From Epinephelus fuscoguttatus (Eukaryota > Chordata > Actinopteri > Perciformes > Serranidae), in the NCBI RefSeq assembly GCF_011397635.1, contig NC_064758.1, forward strand, positions 16,731,013-16,795,012: DNA of 64,000 nucleotides, in the 5' to 3' direction. Positions 26,001 through 36,143 of this stretch are shown piece by piece. Numbering within the stretch: position 1 is the first letter of the stretch; each line of letters starts with the position of its first letter. Both the position numbers and the translations under genes were made by a program. Below the pieces are notes generated by a model that worked only from the letters and a program-made list of their open reading frames with translations, ran no database searches and had not been told where the DNA came from.

Positions 26001-29000
26001 CTCCTCTGGACTCGCAGAGGCTGCACGTTTGTTTACGAGGTGAGAAATCACCACCAGAGGAATTCTGGTCATTTTTGATCTTGACAAGTGTTTCTACTCC
26101 ACCAGTCACTGTGATGTGCAGACTAAAGGTGCTGGAGAAATTTGGGATCACTTACTGCTAGTACTCACTGTCAGCGACTAAGCTGATGGGTTGTACTTTG
26201 TGTAAGAGGATACTAATGCTGTAATTGCATGAACCAGTGATGTCATGCGGCAAGGAAAGTTTTCAGATGTAGATCTTAGATTGTTTTTGCATGATTTATT
26301 TTTCCGGTGTAACATTGTCTCGATGAGTTAAAATGTCCCATAAACGTCTTTTTTGAGATGCTAAGTGCTATCAGTTTTGTTTTGGAAGAGCAGCAAGGCT
26401 TCATTGACTGTAATCGAATTCTGATCCACTTTGTAATTGCCAGACAGACATTTGATTCATGGAATAAAAATCCTATCCACTGTTGATGACTGATGACCGT
26501 GACAATTTTTCTTGTCATTTCCATTTCCTATTTGCTCTGCAGACAATACTCATTGCAAAGGATGTTTTCTACATACGTGGTATGAAAACTACTTCATGTG
26601 AAGACTAGTTTATTTAAGCTGCATGTCTGCCGGCATATGGAAGCTGCGAATATTGGCTGACTGATGCCTTTGGTATTTGCCCATCCCAATCTCAAAAGAG
26701 GTTTTCACTTGTCTTAAAGGATAGGTTCATCATTTTTCAAGTGTAGTACAATAGTCAGGTGCCCCGCCCACATGTGCAGGTACAACAGGAAACAGGTTTT
26801 ATTTGCTACACTCATTCCTCCAGTTCATACCAAAAGATCTCTTTCTGAAGTGTTTTTATTTAAGTGATGGGGGACAAAATCCAAACCCCTACTTGCAAAA
26901 ATGTGTTCAAAATTATATCTACACTTAATATGACTTTAGCTGTGGTAGTAAGACAGATCTAATTGAAGTTACATCAGATAGTTATAATCTAAATATAATA
27001 TATATCATTTAAAGTCTATCTGGTGTTGTAATTACAATTCTTTGTCAAGCACAATCTTGAGAAGGACTCACAAAGCAGACTTACAGATTCAGATAAAAGT
27101 TCATTGTCTGTAACCAGGCTAAGGTTGGTACACGGGTGATTAGTAACACAGGTAAAAGTATCAAATTGACAGGCAAATGGAGTGGTCAAAAGGCAAAAAC
27201 AGTCAAAAACTCATTAAGAAGCGCTAAGAAAATGCTGGAACTGTCACTCGATGATCCTTCAACAAAGGAGGGGAAGACAAGGACTTCAAAACTCTAAGAC
27301 ACTGAGATACAGGTGAAACACATTAGGGTGGGGCAGGTAATCGCAAACGAAGGAAACTTGACAGGACGTGGAATCTGAAACATTGACAGTGGCTGCCAAA
27401 ATGAAACAGGAAGCACAAGGGTGACAAATAAACATGAACTCAGGGAGCGTGACGGGTCACGACATTTTTGTGGATGGGAGTACAGCGTGGATTACTTGCT
27501 GTTAACATCCAACTGTGTGAAGCTAATGATAAACAGAATAAACCTAACCAAGGGTTGCTGTTTTTTGCCAAACAACATTGTATAAAACTTGTATACATTT
27601 TTATTCTTCGGCATAAATAAAGATTAAAAATTGTCAGAAACAAAAATTAGGGTGCGACAACTTTGAGTCTGAACAAGTTCTGTTCGCTTGTATTGTGTAG
27701 TTGTGGAATGCAGGAAAACAAATTTCCCTAGTTCATTTTATTTTTCACGTATAAACCCTCAAGAGAAAGCACAAAGTAAGACCTGCTCTGCTGGTTTATG
27801 TTTGTTTTGTTCTGAGGAATTAATGAACTTGGTTTGGCTGAACTGGCTGAGATATAACTTGTGTTTCATACCGTTGAATGCACAAAGTAAGACCTGCTCT
27901 GCTGGTTTATGTTTGTTTTGTTCTGAGGAATTAATGAACTTGGTCTGGCTGAACTGGCTGAGATATAACTTGTGTTTCTGTGACTGGTAATGAACTTAAT
28001 GTCCTGGTATTATTAATAGCATAATAACATCTTACATGTTTTCCTCTTGCAGGAAATCTTCTCCAAAATAAGTTTCTTTTTGAGAATATGTTCAGAATAA
28101 ATGATGCTTATTAACTTATATAAATGTGGAAAGTAAATACAACAGTCTTCTCATATATGACTTAATTCAACTTAAAAAACAATCAAATAAAGTAATTTTA
28201 TATCAACATAACCAGAAAGTTGGTTGAACAATACCCACAATAGGATAAGGATCTATAGTTCACATATTTGGTTTTAAAGAGCTCCAATATGGTTTGTTGC
28301 TAAGTACATACAGGATATCCCATAATTCCAGCTGAATTGAGTGCAGGTGTTAAAAGGCATTGGTACAATTTTAAATTAATAGTGGTTTTTTTGTTTTTTG
28401 TTTTTTGTTTTTTTTCTTAAGATAAAAAGAGCTTTGGACAAATTTTAAAAAGTAAAACAGTGGTGCATTGCAGTCATATCGAATACCTCAGGAGGAATCA
28501 AGCTTCTGACTGGCTGTAGAAAATGGATGTGAACTTAACTATTACCATGTGTGATTTTCTTCTGCTGTTTCTTTTAGTCTGGCATTGACATTACCAAGAT
28601 CCTGGCAGCAAAGAAAAAACTAGAGGCCAAAAGACAAAGACTCGAGAAGAAAAATGCCAAGAAAGCTGCCAAGAAGAATGCAGTGCACATGGTGAGGATG
28701 ACTAGAGGCATGATATTTACTGTAAATGATAACTTTTTCCCCCCTTTTCTGTGTCTTATCCAAACATCTACTGAATTCCCGACATATTCCAAGTTCAACT
28801 GCCTTCTCATACAAATAATTTTTTGTCTGTTAAACAGAAAAATAAGCATTATTCAAAAATCCCTGACCCTAAACGTTGACATTCATTCCTCGTTATGCAA
28901 TCACCTTTCATGGCGAGTAATCTAAAGCACAACATTTTACTTTATTATTCTCATGAGTCCCTTTACACTGTATCATGTCTCCTCCTGTACAGGAGGGGGA

Positions 29001-32000
29001 GCCAGAGAGGGAGGAGCAGAAGAACATTGCCATCATTGAGATGGATGCTGAGCCCGACCCCTCACTCCCCAGAGCCATCGTCCTCGACCTCAGCCCTGTC
29101 AACTTCCTGGATACTGTGGGGGTCAAGGCGCTACGCAGTGTATGAATGTGGCTGTTATATTAACACATGCACACACACACACATACAAAGAGAGAGAGGG
29201 AGATACTCAACATATTAAGAATTCAACTTCTTGTATGTGTGTATTTGTATATATACATTATATTAGTGAACTGTTCAACAGATCTTCATGTGTGAATCTA
29301 TTATTTTGACAAAATTAAAAGATCGCTATAAAGAATTTCTATATTCCTGATATTTTTAAGTGGCAGTCTTGAAGATTTCAGTCCTGGCTGATTTGGCAAA
29401 ACCTATAGTTACTGATGGTAATATATGTGGATTAATACTACAGGTGTCATAGATCTGGGGGCAGCAAAACAAACTACTGTCATTTTGCAAAAGACAACAG
29501 GCAATAATTGGCCCTTTTCCATAATTTTGTGAGCAACCATGATCTGATTTTACACTGCACGAGTCTGTCGACAGTAGGACACAGTGAAAGGAGCTGGTTA
29601 CCTCACTAGGTTGGAGGCAAAATTTCTCACAAAGAAATATTATGAACTGGCCCTAGGAGAATAAGGCAAACATGAGATTACTAATTCTGATCTTCTTATC
29701 TTTGCTACAAAAGTGTCTCTTCAACTAGGACTTTCCTCCATTCATCCCTCCCCTTCCTTATCATTTAGCTCCTCAGGCATTAAATTACTTTAAAGTGAAT
29801 TGTCAGACTAATGAAATGATCCCCAGGCTGACCTTTGCTCTGTGCTTTGTGTCTGTTTCAGATCCAGAGAGACTACGGGGAAATTGGTATAGATGTGGTT
29901 CTCGCTGGCTGCCAAAGTAAGTCCCTCTACATCACTAGAAAACAATAAAACAGAACACAACTGTAAGGATTTTTGCAGAATTGACTTTTTCTATATATAA
30001 AATTAATCATAAAAGTTAAAAAAAATCTCTACTCCTGTTTACAGCTGTTCAAATCACTGCAGATCTGCTTTCTGTATGTATCAGTGTTACAAAAAAAAAT
30101 GTATTCCCTGAACCTCCCTGCTGATTCTCTTACAACTCCATTTTCCTTTCTGTTATAAAATAATGCTGGATATTCTGTTGTAGATGTTAGAGATCCCTCG
30201 GCAGTTCCTCAGAAAAAAACACAAAATCCCACTGGAGTTATTATGTCCCACATAAGGATTTATTTTTACATTAACGTTCCTGACCTGCTTTGCCAAACAC
30301 AATTTAAATCCATTCAACAAAACCAGATGTTATCTTAGCTGTTTGTCGCTGTTATTGTAACGTCTCTGTGATGGAAGTAGTTCAGTCAATGGCCAGCAAA
30401 CACTGTTCCAAGTTTGCCAAGTCTGGTATGATCTGTGACAGTGGGTCATGAGAAGAATTCTAATGAGTCCTCGGGAAAGGAAAAAAAAATACTGAAATCT
30501 GTTGGGGACGGTCGTGTTTTTACTGTAATAAAACATCTACTCTCTGTGTTTATTTTTAGCCCACAAATGTAGGTCTGACTTGCTGGATGGGAAAAAAATG
30601 TGGGGAAAAAGATCTTACGGACCGCAATGTTAGGAGCCGTCCAATTTATTTCAGGATCAGCAGCTCTAATTGGCCTGCACTGAGTTGATAGCCTGTAATG
30701 AGAAAAAATGGTTTATTGCGGGTGTTTGAGCTTGCAAAGGGACTGCGAAGAATGCTTGTATCGCCAGGAATTCTAACGAGGTTCAATTAATACAAGGACT
30801 ACCCCTCCCACTCACAGCTCTTTCTCTGTCTATTATTTATGTCTCCTACTCCAAACATTTTACTTTATCCTCCTCGATTTCTCTCTGTTTCCCTCTTATC
30901 TCATCTCATAGACACACTCACTGTCTCTTTCTGTCTTCCCAAAACTTTTTGTACACGACTCTCCCTGTGGTTCATTACTGCCTCTCTGTCTCTCCCTCTT
31001 TCTAGCTGGTGTTGTGGACAACCTGCAGACTGGAGGTTTTTTTAATGACAAAGTGACAAAGTCCTGTCTCTTCTCCACTGTCCATGACGCCGTGTTGCAC
31101 TGTCAGTCTGCCAGAACACACAGCAAAGAAAAGGTGAGGTACTTTGTGAGCACGCACACATGCACTCAGACAGACACATCGTCATACATCACAGAATAGA
31201 GAACTGAAGTGTGCAAAGACAAGTTTCAAGCTCACTTTGAGTGACGTCAACACTACTTGATGTACGAGTCTAAGGAGGTGGTCATTTAAAAAATATGCTG
31301 ATGGGTTACAGCCATTACTATAAATTAATTCTGAGTTTGTCATGCACTAAATACAAGGCTACCCATGAGCATCATGGAGGTCGTGTTGTCTAGAAGCATA
31401 CACATATTAGAATCTCTTTGTTATTCTTGAGTTGTTTAAAGGCGACCTCTAACTCACCATGAATGGCTACAGAATTTTCAGTTCAGTAATTTGGTTCAGT
31501 GGTGTTCATTATGTCTTTAGTTTCTGATAATGACTTTAGTTGTTCTTTTATCTCAGACATGTTAGGATGTTACATACCTTGACATGTTTCGGCGGAAACT
31601 TCTACCTTCCTCAAAAGTGTCACTTGGTGCTGGTTGTGACGCGTCTTTATCAGCTGATCTGTCAATCAGCCGATATTAGGGAGGCGTGACCGTCCTGTCA
31701 AAAACTGGCTGTTGAAATGAGGAAGCGGGACCCAGGGACGATGAACAGGGACGAGGGGGCATACATGCTCTCCCACACCTGGAGCAGCATCCTGGAGAGG
31801 CAGCAGATGGACAGCAGGTGGCCTCCCTAATATCGGCTGATTGACAGATCAGCTGATAAAGATGCGTCACAACCACCACCAAGTGACACTTCTGAGGAAG
31901 GCGGATGTTTCCGCCAAAACATGTCAAGGTATGTAACATCCTAACATGTCTGAGATAAAAGAACAACTAAAGTCAATATCAGTAATTTGGTGTTTCTTAC

Positions 32001-34660
32001 TGTGATGCTCCTTGGAATTAATTTAGTTCTTAGGATCTTTGGGGGCAGAGCAACAAGATGGACACACAACATCATCATCTTATATCATCTTCTAAAGGTG
32101 ATATAGTGAACATGTTGGTAAACAGTTGAATCAGGAGAGACGTGTTCTGAGAGAAAAGAATATTAATTTACATGTGCACGTAAGTATGAGAAATGTAAAG
32201 AGTCTTTATGATTAAACCCCATCGTTATGTCATCTATTCCAGGAGGGTGGTAAAGACGTAGTAGATTAGGGTCCATTCTGAATGGGCTCCAAGTGACTTA
32301 TGTAAGTGTCAAGATTGTAAAAAAAACAACCTCTGTTTTGAAATCCAGTGAATTTCTAACACAGAGGTTTTATTTTGAAGTGTCATTTCCTGCTGTAGAT
32401 TGAGTAGCTAATGTGTTCACATCAAACGTGATGACAATTTTCATGTCACCTTACTTGGTGAGTTTGAACACTAAAATATTTTGTGTTGACTTGCTTCATA
32501 CTAGCGAATAACTCACATCATACATACGTGAAATCGCTGAATCGATGAATGAACTTCCGCCATTACGTCCTCAGCATCATACATCGTCAGAGGATCTCAA
32601 TGCTGATTGGCTAGTGCAGCATGATTGGTTGCTGAAGTTCAGATTTTTTTAACAAGTGAACAAGTGTATTACACGAAATTGTGAACTTGCGCCCGATGTG
32701 AATGCAAAATAACAGACAGCTACTTGACAGCAATAACAAACTGGCTCAATGACATGGCCAAACACAAGTATGACATTGAATATATTAAACTGTGTGGACC
32801 TTGAACTAATGACTAAGGAAACATCTGGACCCCGTGGCTACACCAGTTGGGAACCACTGCTTTAAAACATCATAGAGCTGAGGGGAACTGAAGTCAGGTA
32901 TTCATTCTTGGTGGGTTTGTCAATATGAGCGACCCCTCTCACATTACACATTGTCATTTGACCTATTGTTAATATACAAATACTCATCAGAGCAGCATTA
33001 AGTATTTATGTAGTCAGTTTTACTCTGTTTCTTTTTCCTAGCAGAGGTGAGGTGTTCATTGTACTAATGATTCAGCCAGGCCTCAATTACATAATATTTC
33101 CTCTGCAACAAAAGAGTTTTACATTCTGAATCTTGGCTGCCTGATAAAACACCCCGCCCCCTGACTCTATACAGAATGCAGAGAACTGAGATGTAAATGT
33201 TACCAAAGTTAACTGCAAAGTACTGCAGTGAAAATGTATGTAAAACTGTGAATGTAGCAACAGTGTCTACATGCATTATACTGTGAACTGCCTCACTGTT
33301 AGATGAAGAGGTCTGACTGTGGTACACATGAGGAATTGGTAAAATCTAATTAATAATTAAAGAGTAAACATCACATTTCTAATTAACCTACCTTATCACT
33401 GACGAGACGGGGAAAATGACTGCGTTCTCTCAGCAGCCTGCAGTGTTATAAAGATGAATTAAGTGCTCAATATCTTAATGGACACTGATTGAATTGTTTC
33501 TGGACCGGTGCATTGATCCTTAGTCTACAGCGTGACCTGGACTGCAAATTGATTGCACACAATGAGATGGTTGGGGGTTGGGTGGAAATGCGTTACAATA
33601 AAATACAAAATGAGAAACACTTTAATGTATTTTGATGCAAATGCCATATGTTTTTTTCATATACCATTAAACACAGATACCTAAACATTAGAAATACTGC
33701 TCATCCCAGCACACACCATCAATCTCCTTAACACACGGACATTGCGTGTGTGTATCTTAATCTTATTTATACACCTGTGCTTGCATGGATGTCTGCATAT
33801 TGTTCAGCGTGCGTGCTTTTGATCCTGCCTGTTCTGTTTTAGTATTTAGCTGGGTGCGTGACTTTATGTTTCTCCTCCCATAGGAGAAATCTAACAGAGA
33901 ACAAAGACGTGGCAGTGGTCCATGAAACACAGTTTACAGGAGCAAGGGCTTTTCATGGGAGCGAGAAAGAGCTCACACATACACAAATCCAGTCACTGGC
34001 ACACACACAAAAGGGATACAAAAATACAGAGGATGTAAGTAAGTGGATTGTGAGAGGAGCGTGAGGTTGGTCAAGGGAACTGTGCAGAGAACAAGAACAC
34101 ACGATAACATGCATGTAGGCATGTGCAAATTAATGAATACATGTATGCATATGCAATCATATATGCAGCATAGACTGTATGAATATATTTCACATGGAAA
34201 TGGTTTGACATGAGAGAAGCAAGAGGACGCTTTGGAAATCCATCGGGCCACTTAATTTCACAGAAGCATTTCAGCGTATCAGATGGCAAGCAGAGCCTTA
34301 CATTCAACCCAGAGGCACATCAGAAATACAATATATAAAATGAGTGAGTGCAAGAATCCCTGTGGTGCCGAGCGAAGATATCAAATTCAAAATAGTTTGA
34401 CTCAACCATTATTTCTGAGATTGCAGCATGCTGAGGAAAAGTTTCAGGCAACTTGTATACAGTCATGTTCCTCCTCATTAACCTCGACTGAGACTTTCAT
34501 GCCACTGGAGAGGAGAAAAAAAAAATCTGGAACATATTTTGAAAATCTCCCATCCTCGGTCTCACTTGGTACCTTTGTTCTTCTCTCTCTGGCTCCTCTT
34601 CTCTGTTTTGATCTCTCCTGTACTTGTGTTTCACAGGAGATCATAGCGACACATTTGTGA
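13918..34660 (+). CDS. slc26a6: SLC26-family anion exchanger, SLC26A6-like (19 coding exons)
   Basis: Multi-exon gene whose 19 exons join in one open frame of 2,130 nt (709 residues plus stop). All introns are GT-AG and every phase matches. Known family role: electrogenic Cl-/HCO3-, Cl-/oxalate and sulfate exchange at apical epithelial membranes. Visible: the conserved TM1 region (MQLPQG at 85-90, then [12 protein letters not shown] in exon 3), two N-glycosylation sequons (N154-A-T, N157-S-S) in the loop after TM3, the SMSRT anion-site segment with S393-R394, and a STAS domain from about 501 to 700 opening with the [10 protein letters not shown] block. The C-terminus T-H-L is a class I PDZ ligand, as in human SLC26A6, which ends [18 protein letters not shown] favours A6 over prestin (A5). 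The start has a good Kozak context (G at -3 and +4). Human A6 is longer, mainly because its STAS insert is longer. Which teleost A6 paralogue this is cannot be settled here. Confidence 0.93.
15312..15451 (+). CDS. slc26a6: slc26a6 exon 2
   Basis: Acceptor tctcag, donor gtgagg. Encodes residues 43-90, ending [12 protein letters not shown], the start of transmembrane helix 1 in SLC26 proteins. The pre-TM segment [19 protein letters not shown] is the family's conserved lead-in. Confidence 0.93.
15663..15773 (+). CDS. slc26a6: slc26a6 exon 3
   Basis: Acceptor cttgcag, donor gtttgt. Residues 90-127 contain [12 protein letters not shown] and FGTSKHIS, the SLC26/SulP signature region of TM1 to TM3 that contributes to the central anion site. 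Confidence 0.95.
15774..17332 (+). other. slc26a6: slc26a6 intron 3
   Basis: Contains the SINE at 16060-16290; otherwise no feature seen. Confidence 0.7.
16060..16290 (-). mobile_element. tRNA-derived SINE-like repeat
   Basis: On the minus strand a B-box-like ggtccaagtcccc lies near the 5' end, and the element ends in an AT-rich tail (plus-strand aatttaattttctttatttg). The layout matches widespread fish SINEs with this arrangement. Confidence 0.55.
17333..17508 (+). CDS. slc26a6: slc26a6 exon 4
   Basis: Acceptor ttctcag, donor gtaaat. Residues 127-185: [17 protein letters not shown], then an extracellular loop with two sequons (N154, N157) at the place where prestin is also glycosylated, then VTFMSGLFQ. 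Confidence 0.94.
17943..18107 (+). CDS. slc26a6: slc26a6 exon 5
   Basis: Acceptor tacgtag, donor gtaaga. Residues 186-240 include [17 protein letters not shown], a strongly conserved SLC26 core motif, and SQLKYTFGI. Confidence 0.95.
18466..18618 (+). CDS. slc26a6: slc26a6 exon 6
   Basis: Acceptor ttccag, donor gtgagt. Residues 241-291 hold a hydrophobic helix ([12 protein letters not shown]) followed by a basic loop and [10 protein letters not shown], typical of the family. Confidence 0.93.
18737..18819 (+). CDS. slc26a6: slc26a6 exon 7
   Basis: Acceptor ccccag, donor gtgaga. Residues 292-319, TM-like IVIATVVSW followed by the loop that ends VGLIPSG. Phase 2 into exon 8. Confidence 0.92.
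18920..19067 (+). CDS. slc26a6: slc26a6 exon 8
   Basis: Acceptor caccag, donor gtaagg. Residues 319-368: [20 protein letters not shown] and a transmembrane helix, then [13 protein letters not shown], a near-invariant SLC26 string. Confidence 0.94.
19155..19268 (+). CDS. slc26a6: slc26a6 exon 9 (anion-site exon)
   Basis: Acceptor tgtttag, donor gttggt. Residues 369-406: [13 protein letters not shown], then [15 protein letters not shown]393-R394 align with S398-R399 of prestin, which bind substrate at the N-terminus of TM10. Confidence 0.95.
19269..21293 (+). other. slc26a6: slc26a6 intron 9
   Basis: Contains an inverted-repeat element near 19589-19845 and a block at about 20220-20400 (acagagccaagagagggtgc, gtctagttttctctcagtcc) that resembles a common fish repeat end. 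Otherwise nothing recognised. Confidence 0.6.
19589..19845. repeat. Inverted repeat, about 50-bp arms
   Basis: Left arm 19589-19642 (gcagcagctctggagacgga core) pairs with right arm 19799-19845 (tccgtctctggagctgctct core). The 156-bp loop is serine/alanine-codon-like but has no supported gene. Probably part of a larger non-autonomous transposon. Confidence 0.65.
21294..21371 (+). CDS. slc26a6: slc26a6 exon 10
   Basis: Acceptor actgcag, donor gtactg. Residues 407-432, a single hydrophobic helix ([20 protein letters not shown]). Confidence 0.92.
21854..21949 (+). CDS. slc26a6: slc26a6 exon 11
   Basis: Acceptor tttgcag, donor gtgagt. Residues 433-464: [18 protein letters not shown] and the loop [12 protein letters not shown]. 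Confidence 0.93.
21950..23597 (+). other. slc26a6: slc26a6 intron 11
   Basis: Holds the SINE at 22261-22428 and a stretch (22480-22950) rich in the words gttaacatg, tgctaac and ttagcatg, a decayed copy of a common fish repeat. Nothing else recognised. Confidence 0.6.
22261..22428 (-). mobile_element. tRNA-derived SINE
   Basis: Minus strand begins ggggcgcccactggctcacc, with an A-box-like segment, B box gggttcaattcc, and a tail tttcctatccaataaaaag. This is the layout of a very common teleost SINE. Confidence 0.75.
23598..23704 (+). CDS. slc26a6: slc26a6 exon 12
   Basis: Acceptor ctccag, donor gtagga. Residues 465-500, the last membrane helices ([19 protein letters not shown], then LTVIFRTQ). 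Phase 2 donor. Confidence 0.93.
23904..23973 (+). CDS. slc26a6: slc26a6 exon 13 (STAS start)
   Basis: Acceptor ttccag, donor gtatgg. Residues 500-523 contain [19 protein letters not shown], the linker and first strand of the STAS domain and a diagnostic SLC26A5/A6 string. Confidence 0.95.
24630..25125. repeat. Interspersed fish repeat with internal degenerate units
   Basis: Phrases such as atgtctcaacaactactgga, tagcgccatcatcaggtcaa and agcatgctgatgttaacatt belong to a repeat seen often in teleost DNA. Its end lies about 32 bp before the exon 14 acceptor. Confidence 0.65.
25157..25249 (+). CDS. slc26a6: slc26a6 exon 14
   Basis: Acceptor tttcag, donor gtgagg. Residues 524-554: [24 protein letters not shown] beta-strands and helix. 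Prestin has clearly different residues here, so this exon supports the A6 assignment. Confidence 0.95.
26716..27000. mobile_element. MITE-like interspersed repeat
   Basis: Begins ttaaaggataggttcatcat and contains gtgatgggggacaaaatcca, both familiar from a common fish repeat. The left edge is TTAA. The right end is not defined. Confidence 0.5.
27769..27977. repeat. Tandem duplication, 98-bp unit at 111-bp spacing
   Basis: gcacaaagtaagacctgctc through gagatataacttgtgttt occurs at 27769-27866 and 27880-27977 with a single visible mismatch, so the duplication is recent. The open frame across it is a by-product. Confidence 0.9.
28578..28691 (+). CDS. slc26a6: slc26a6 exon 15 (STAS variable loop, Lys-rich)
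   Basis: Acceptor cttttag, donor gtgagg. Residues 555-592. After SGIDITKIL comes a lysine/alanine-rich, predicted helical run ([19 protein letters not shown]), the intervening sequence of the STAS domain. Confidence 0.9.
28993..29139 (+). CDS. slc26a6: slc26a6 exon 16
   Basis: Acceptor gtacag, donor gtatga. Residues 593-641: an acidic stretch closing the variable loop, then [20 protein letters not shown], the conserved STAS strand-helix (compare FVDTVCLKSL in human A6). Confidence 0.93.
29862..29916 (+). CDS. slc26a6: slc26a6 exon 17
   Basis: Acceptor gtttcag, donor gtaagt. A 55-nt exon coding residues 642-660, [22 protein letters not shown] helix and strand. Phase 1 donor. Confidence 0.92.
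29917..31005 (+). other. slc26a6: slc26a6 intron 17
   Basis: Nothing recognised as repeat. Block 30545-30780 is non-repetitive and of balanced composition. Confidence 0.5.
31006..31133 (+). CDS. slc26a6: slc26a6 exon 18
   Basis: Acceptor ttctag, donor gtgagg. Residues 660-702: [13 protein letters not shown], then [13 protein letters not shown], the end of the STAS domain, and a short polar tail. Confidence 0.93.
31524..31982. mobile_element. Penelope-like element remnant forming a long foldback
   Basis: Two 162-bp inverted arms (31524-31685 and 31821-31982), about 95% complementary by eye, enclose 135 bp. The centre (about 31700-31826, plus strand) codes [20 protein letters not shown] and ends at a stop inside the right arm. 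This resembles the C-terminus of GIY-YIG endonuclease ORFs of Penelope-like elements (compare the LNRD-G-Y-LS-W pattern). The arms would be the element's 3' region and an inverted copy of it. Confidence 0.7.
33884..33925 (+). CDS. slc26a6: Possible alternative terminal exon of slc26a6
   Basis: A fair acceptor (ctcctcccatag) is followed in the phase of exon 18 by 13 codons ([13 protein letters not shown]) and TGA. It would replace the PDZ tail with a basic tail. No conservation supports it; it is probably not used, or is a minor isoform. Confidence 0.15.
   Translation, partial: EKSNREQRRGSGP
34637..34660 (+). CDS. slc26a6: slc26a6 last coding micro-exon with PDZ ligand
   Basis: Acceptor tttcacag at 34636 follows a pyrimidine-rich tract. 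Only seven codons precede the TGA: E-I-I-A-T-H-L. Phase 0 matches exon 18, and the T-x-L ending is the class I PDZ motif expected for SLC26A6. A rival terminal exon at 33884 is discussed in the findings. Confidence 0.75.
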   Translation, partial: EIIATHL

Positions 34661-34953
34661 GTCCTGAGAGGAACGATGGAGAATGTTGTGAAGAGGTGCC
34701 AGACACTCCGTCTTTATGAGGATATCCGGGACTCCCGTCTGTCACACACTCTCAAACCTGCAGAAACGCGCACTGTAACAAACACAATATATAAAGATAG
34801 AAACAATGCAAATAAATGAGAATGTGCAGTTACAGTATATTAATATGGATTTTTAACATTAAGTAATTAGAGTTTCTTTGATTAGTAAATACCTGCATGC
34901 ATGGTTTATTTATAAAAATCTGCCAATATTTATGTGCTTATGTGAAAAATAAA
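34661..34953 (+). other. slc26a6: slc26a6 3' UTR with poly(A) signals
   Basis: Non-coding sequence after the stop. AATAAA hexamers lie at 34811-34816 and 34948-34953, and a further one at 35537-35542 could give a longer tail. The cleavage site used is not known. Confidence 0.5.
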
Positions 34954-36116
34954 TATGATATTACTTAGTCAGAAGTTTCTCATTGAATGGAAACGTTCAT
35001 TTCCTTTCCAAACACAAGCAGTGTTTTGCTTTAGTGATGCAATAACAGGAAATCTGTAAATACTTACAGTATAAAGTCGTACTGATGAAACTGATGCCTC
35101 AGAAATGGATGCAGGGTGTTCTCCTTTCCTGTCTTACTGGGACCAGCTGCTTCATTCACACTCAGACTCCAGTCTGCACTTTGTTTATCTGCAGACGTGT
35201 TCAGTGAATTTGTTTATACTTTAAAAGGAGGTTGTTCTCTGAGACATTTTCATGTTCTTTTTCCAGATGTTGCAGATGTTCATTACAGCAGCTCAAACAA
35301 GAGAATGTAGCAGCCACAGTGGAAATCAAGCCCATAACTACAGCAGATGTTCCCGTACTGTAGCATACAATTCACCTGTCTTAATCCTGTGTCACTTATG
35401 TAACTGCATATTTACAGATGGAGTCCATGTTATGATCATGACCTTTTGTCCTCAGTGTAACATCACATGGACATGGGAACATAATTCTGATTCATTTCAG
35501 TTAGTCATGCTTGTTTTTTGTTTGCGTTTTAGAGAAAATAAAATGTCTGTAAGCAGTTAGAGAGGTGGGAAGACATTTGTTTCCACCACAAAGATTTGCA
35601 CCCACATTGTTCCTCTGTTAACTAAAACCAGGTATAATGAGTCATTGTTTATTGGAACAGGAACACTCTGAATCATATTTAGACGTAATTTGAAAAAAAC
35701 CCAACAACCTTAAATTCCAGTAATGGTTCTCATTTCAAATACTTTTTTTCCCCCTTTAAACAAAAACTGATTTTTTTCTCCATGGATTTACTCACAGAGT
35801 CCAAAAACAACAATGAAATTCTACTTACCAAACAAATGACAGTGTGCTGTTTGCCCGAACACTCCTGTTCCTGTCAAGGAAGGCTTGTGGCCCTGTGAAA
35901 AGTAGTAATGCGTAAAAGCTGGATTTCAAAGTCCTCGGGGCAAAAACTTAAAGAGCATTGCACCTGTAACTACATGCAAAAGTGATGTCACAGTGTACTG
36001 ACCACGTGCTGGAGTATGCTTCTACATCACTGCAGCAAGGTGGGGAGTCAAACCACTAGAGGACATCAAAAACAAGATTTTCAGCTGCTGTTTAGTTGCT
36101 CCGTTGTCTTTTTTTA

Positions 36117-36143
36117 TCATTATTATTATTATTATTATTATTT
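36117..36143. repeat. (ATT)n microsatellite
   Basis: About eight ATT units. Confidence 0.9.

Larger units (their letters stand above)
25250..28577 (+). other. slc26a6: slc26a6 intron 14
   Basis: The largest sequence block inside the STAS-coding part. It contains a pyrimidine-rich tract (25720-25800), the repeats at 26716 and 27769, and T/G runs at 28384-28422. Confidence 0.7.
31134..34636 (+). other. slc26a6: slc26a6 last intron (3.5 kb)
   Basis: Contains the foldback at 31524-31982. No other repeat or exon is supported apart from the doubtful alternative exon at 33884. Confidence 0.6.

Noticed and set aside
27688..27990. 100-codon frame with an internal repeat ([15 protein letters not shown] twice)
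   Set aside because: The protein repeat is only the 111-bp DNA tandem duplication read in one frame; intronic.
31524..31982. Reading the foldback as a classic TIR transposon
   Set aside because: No flanking target duplication was found, and the core resembles a Penelope-like endonuclease end instead; recorded as a remnant of that class.
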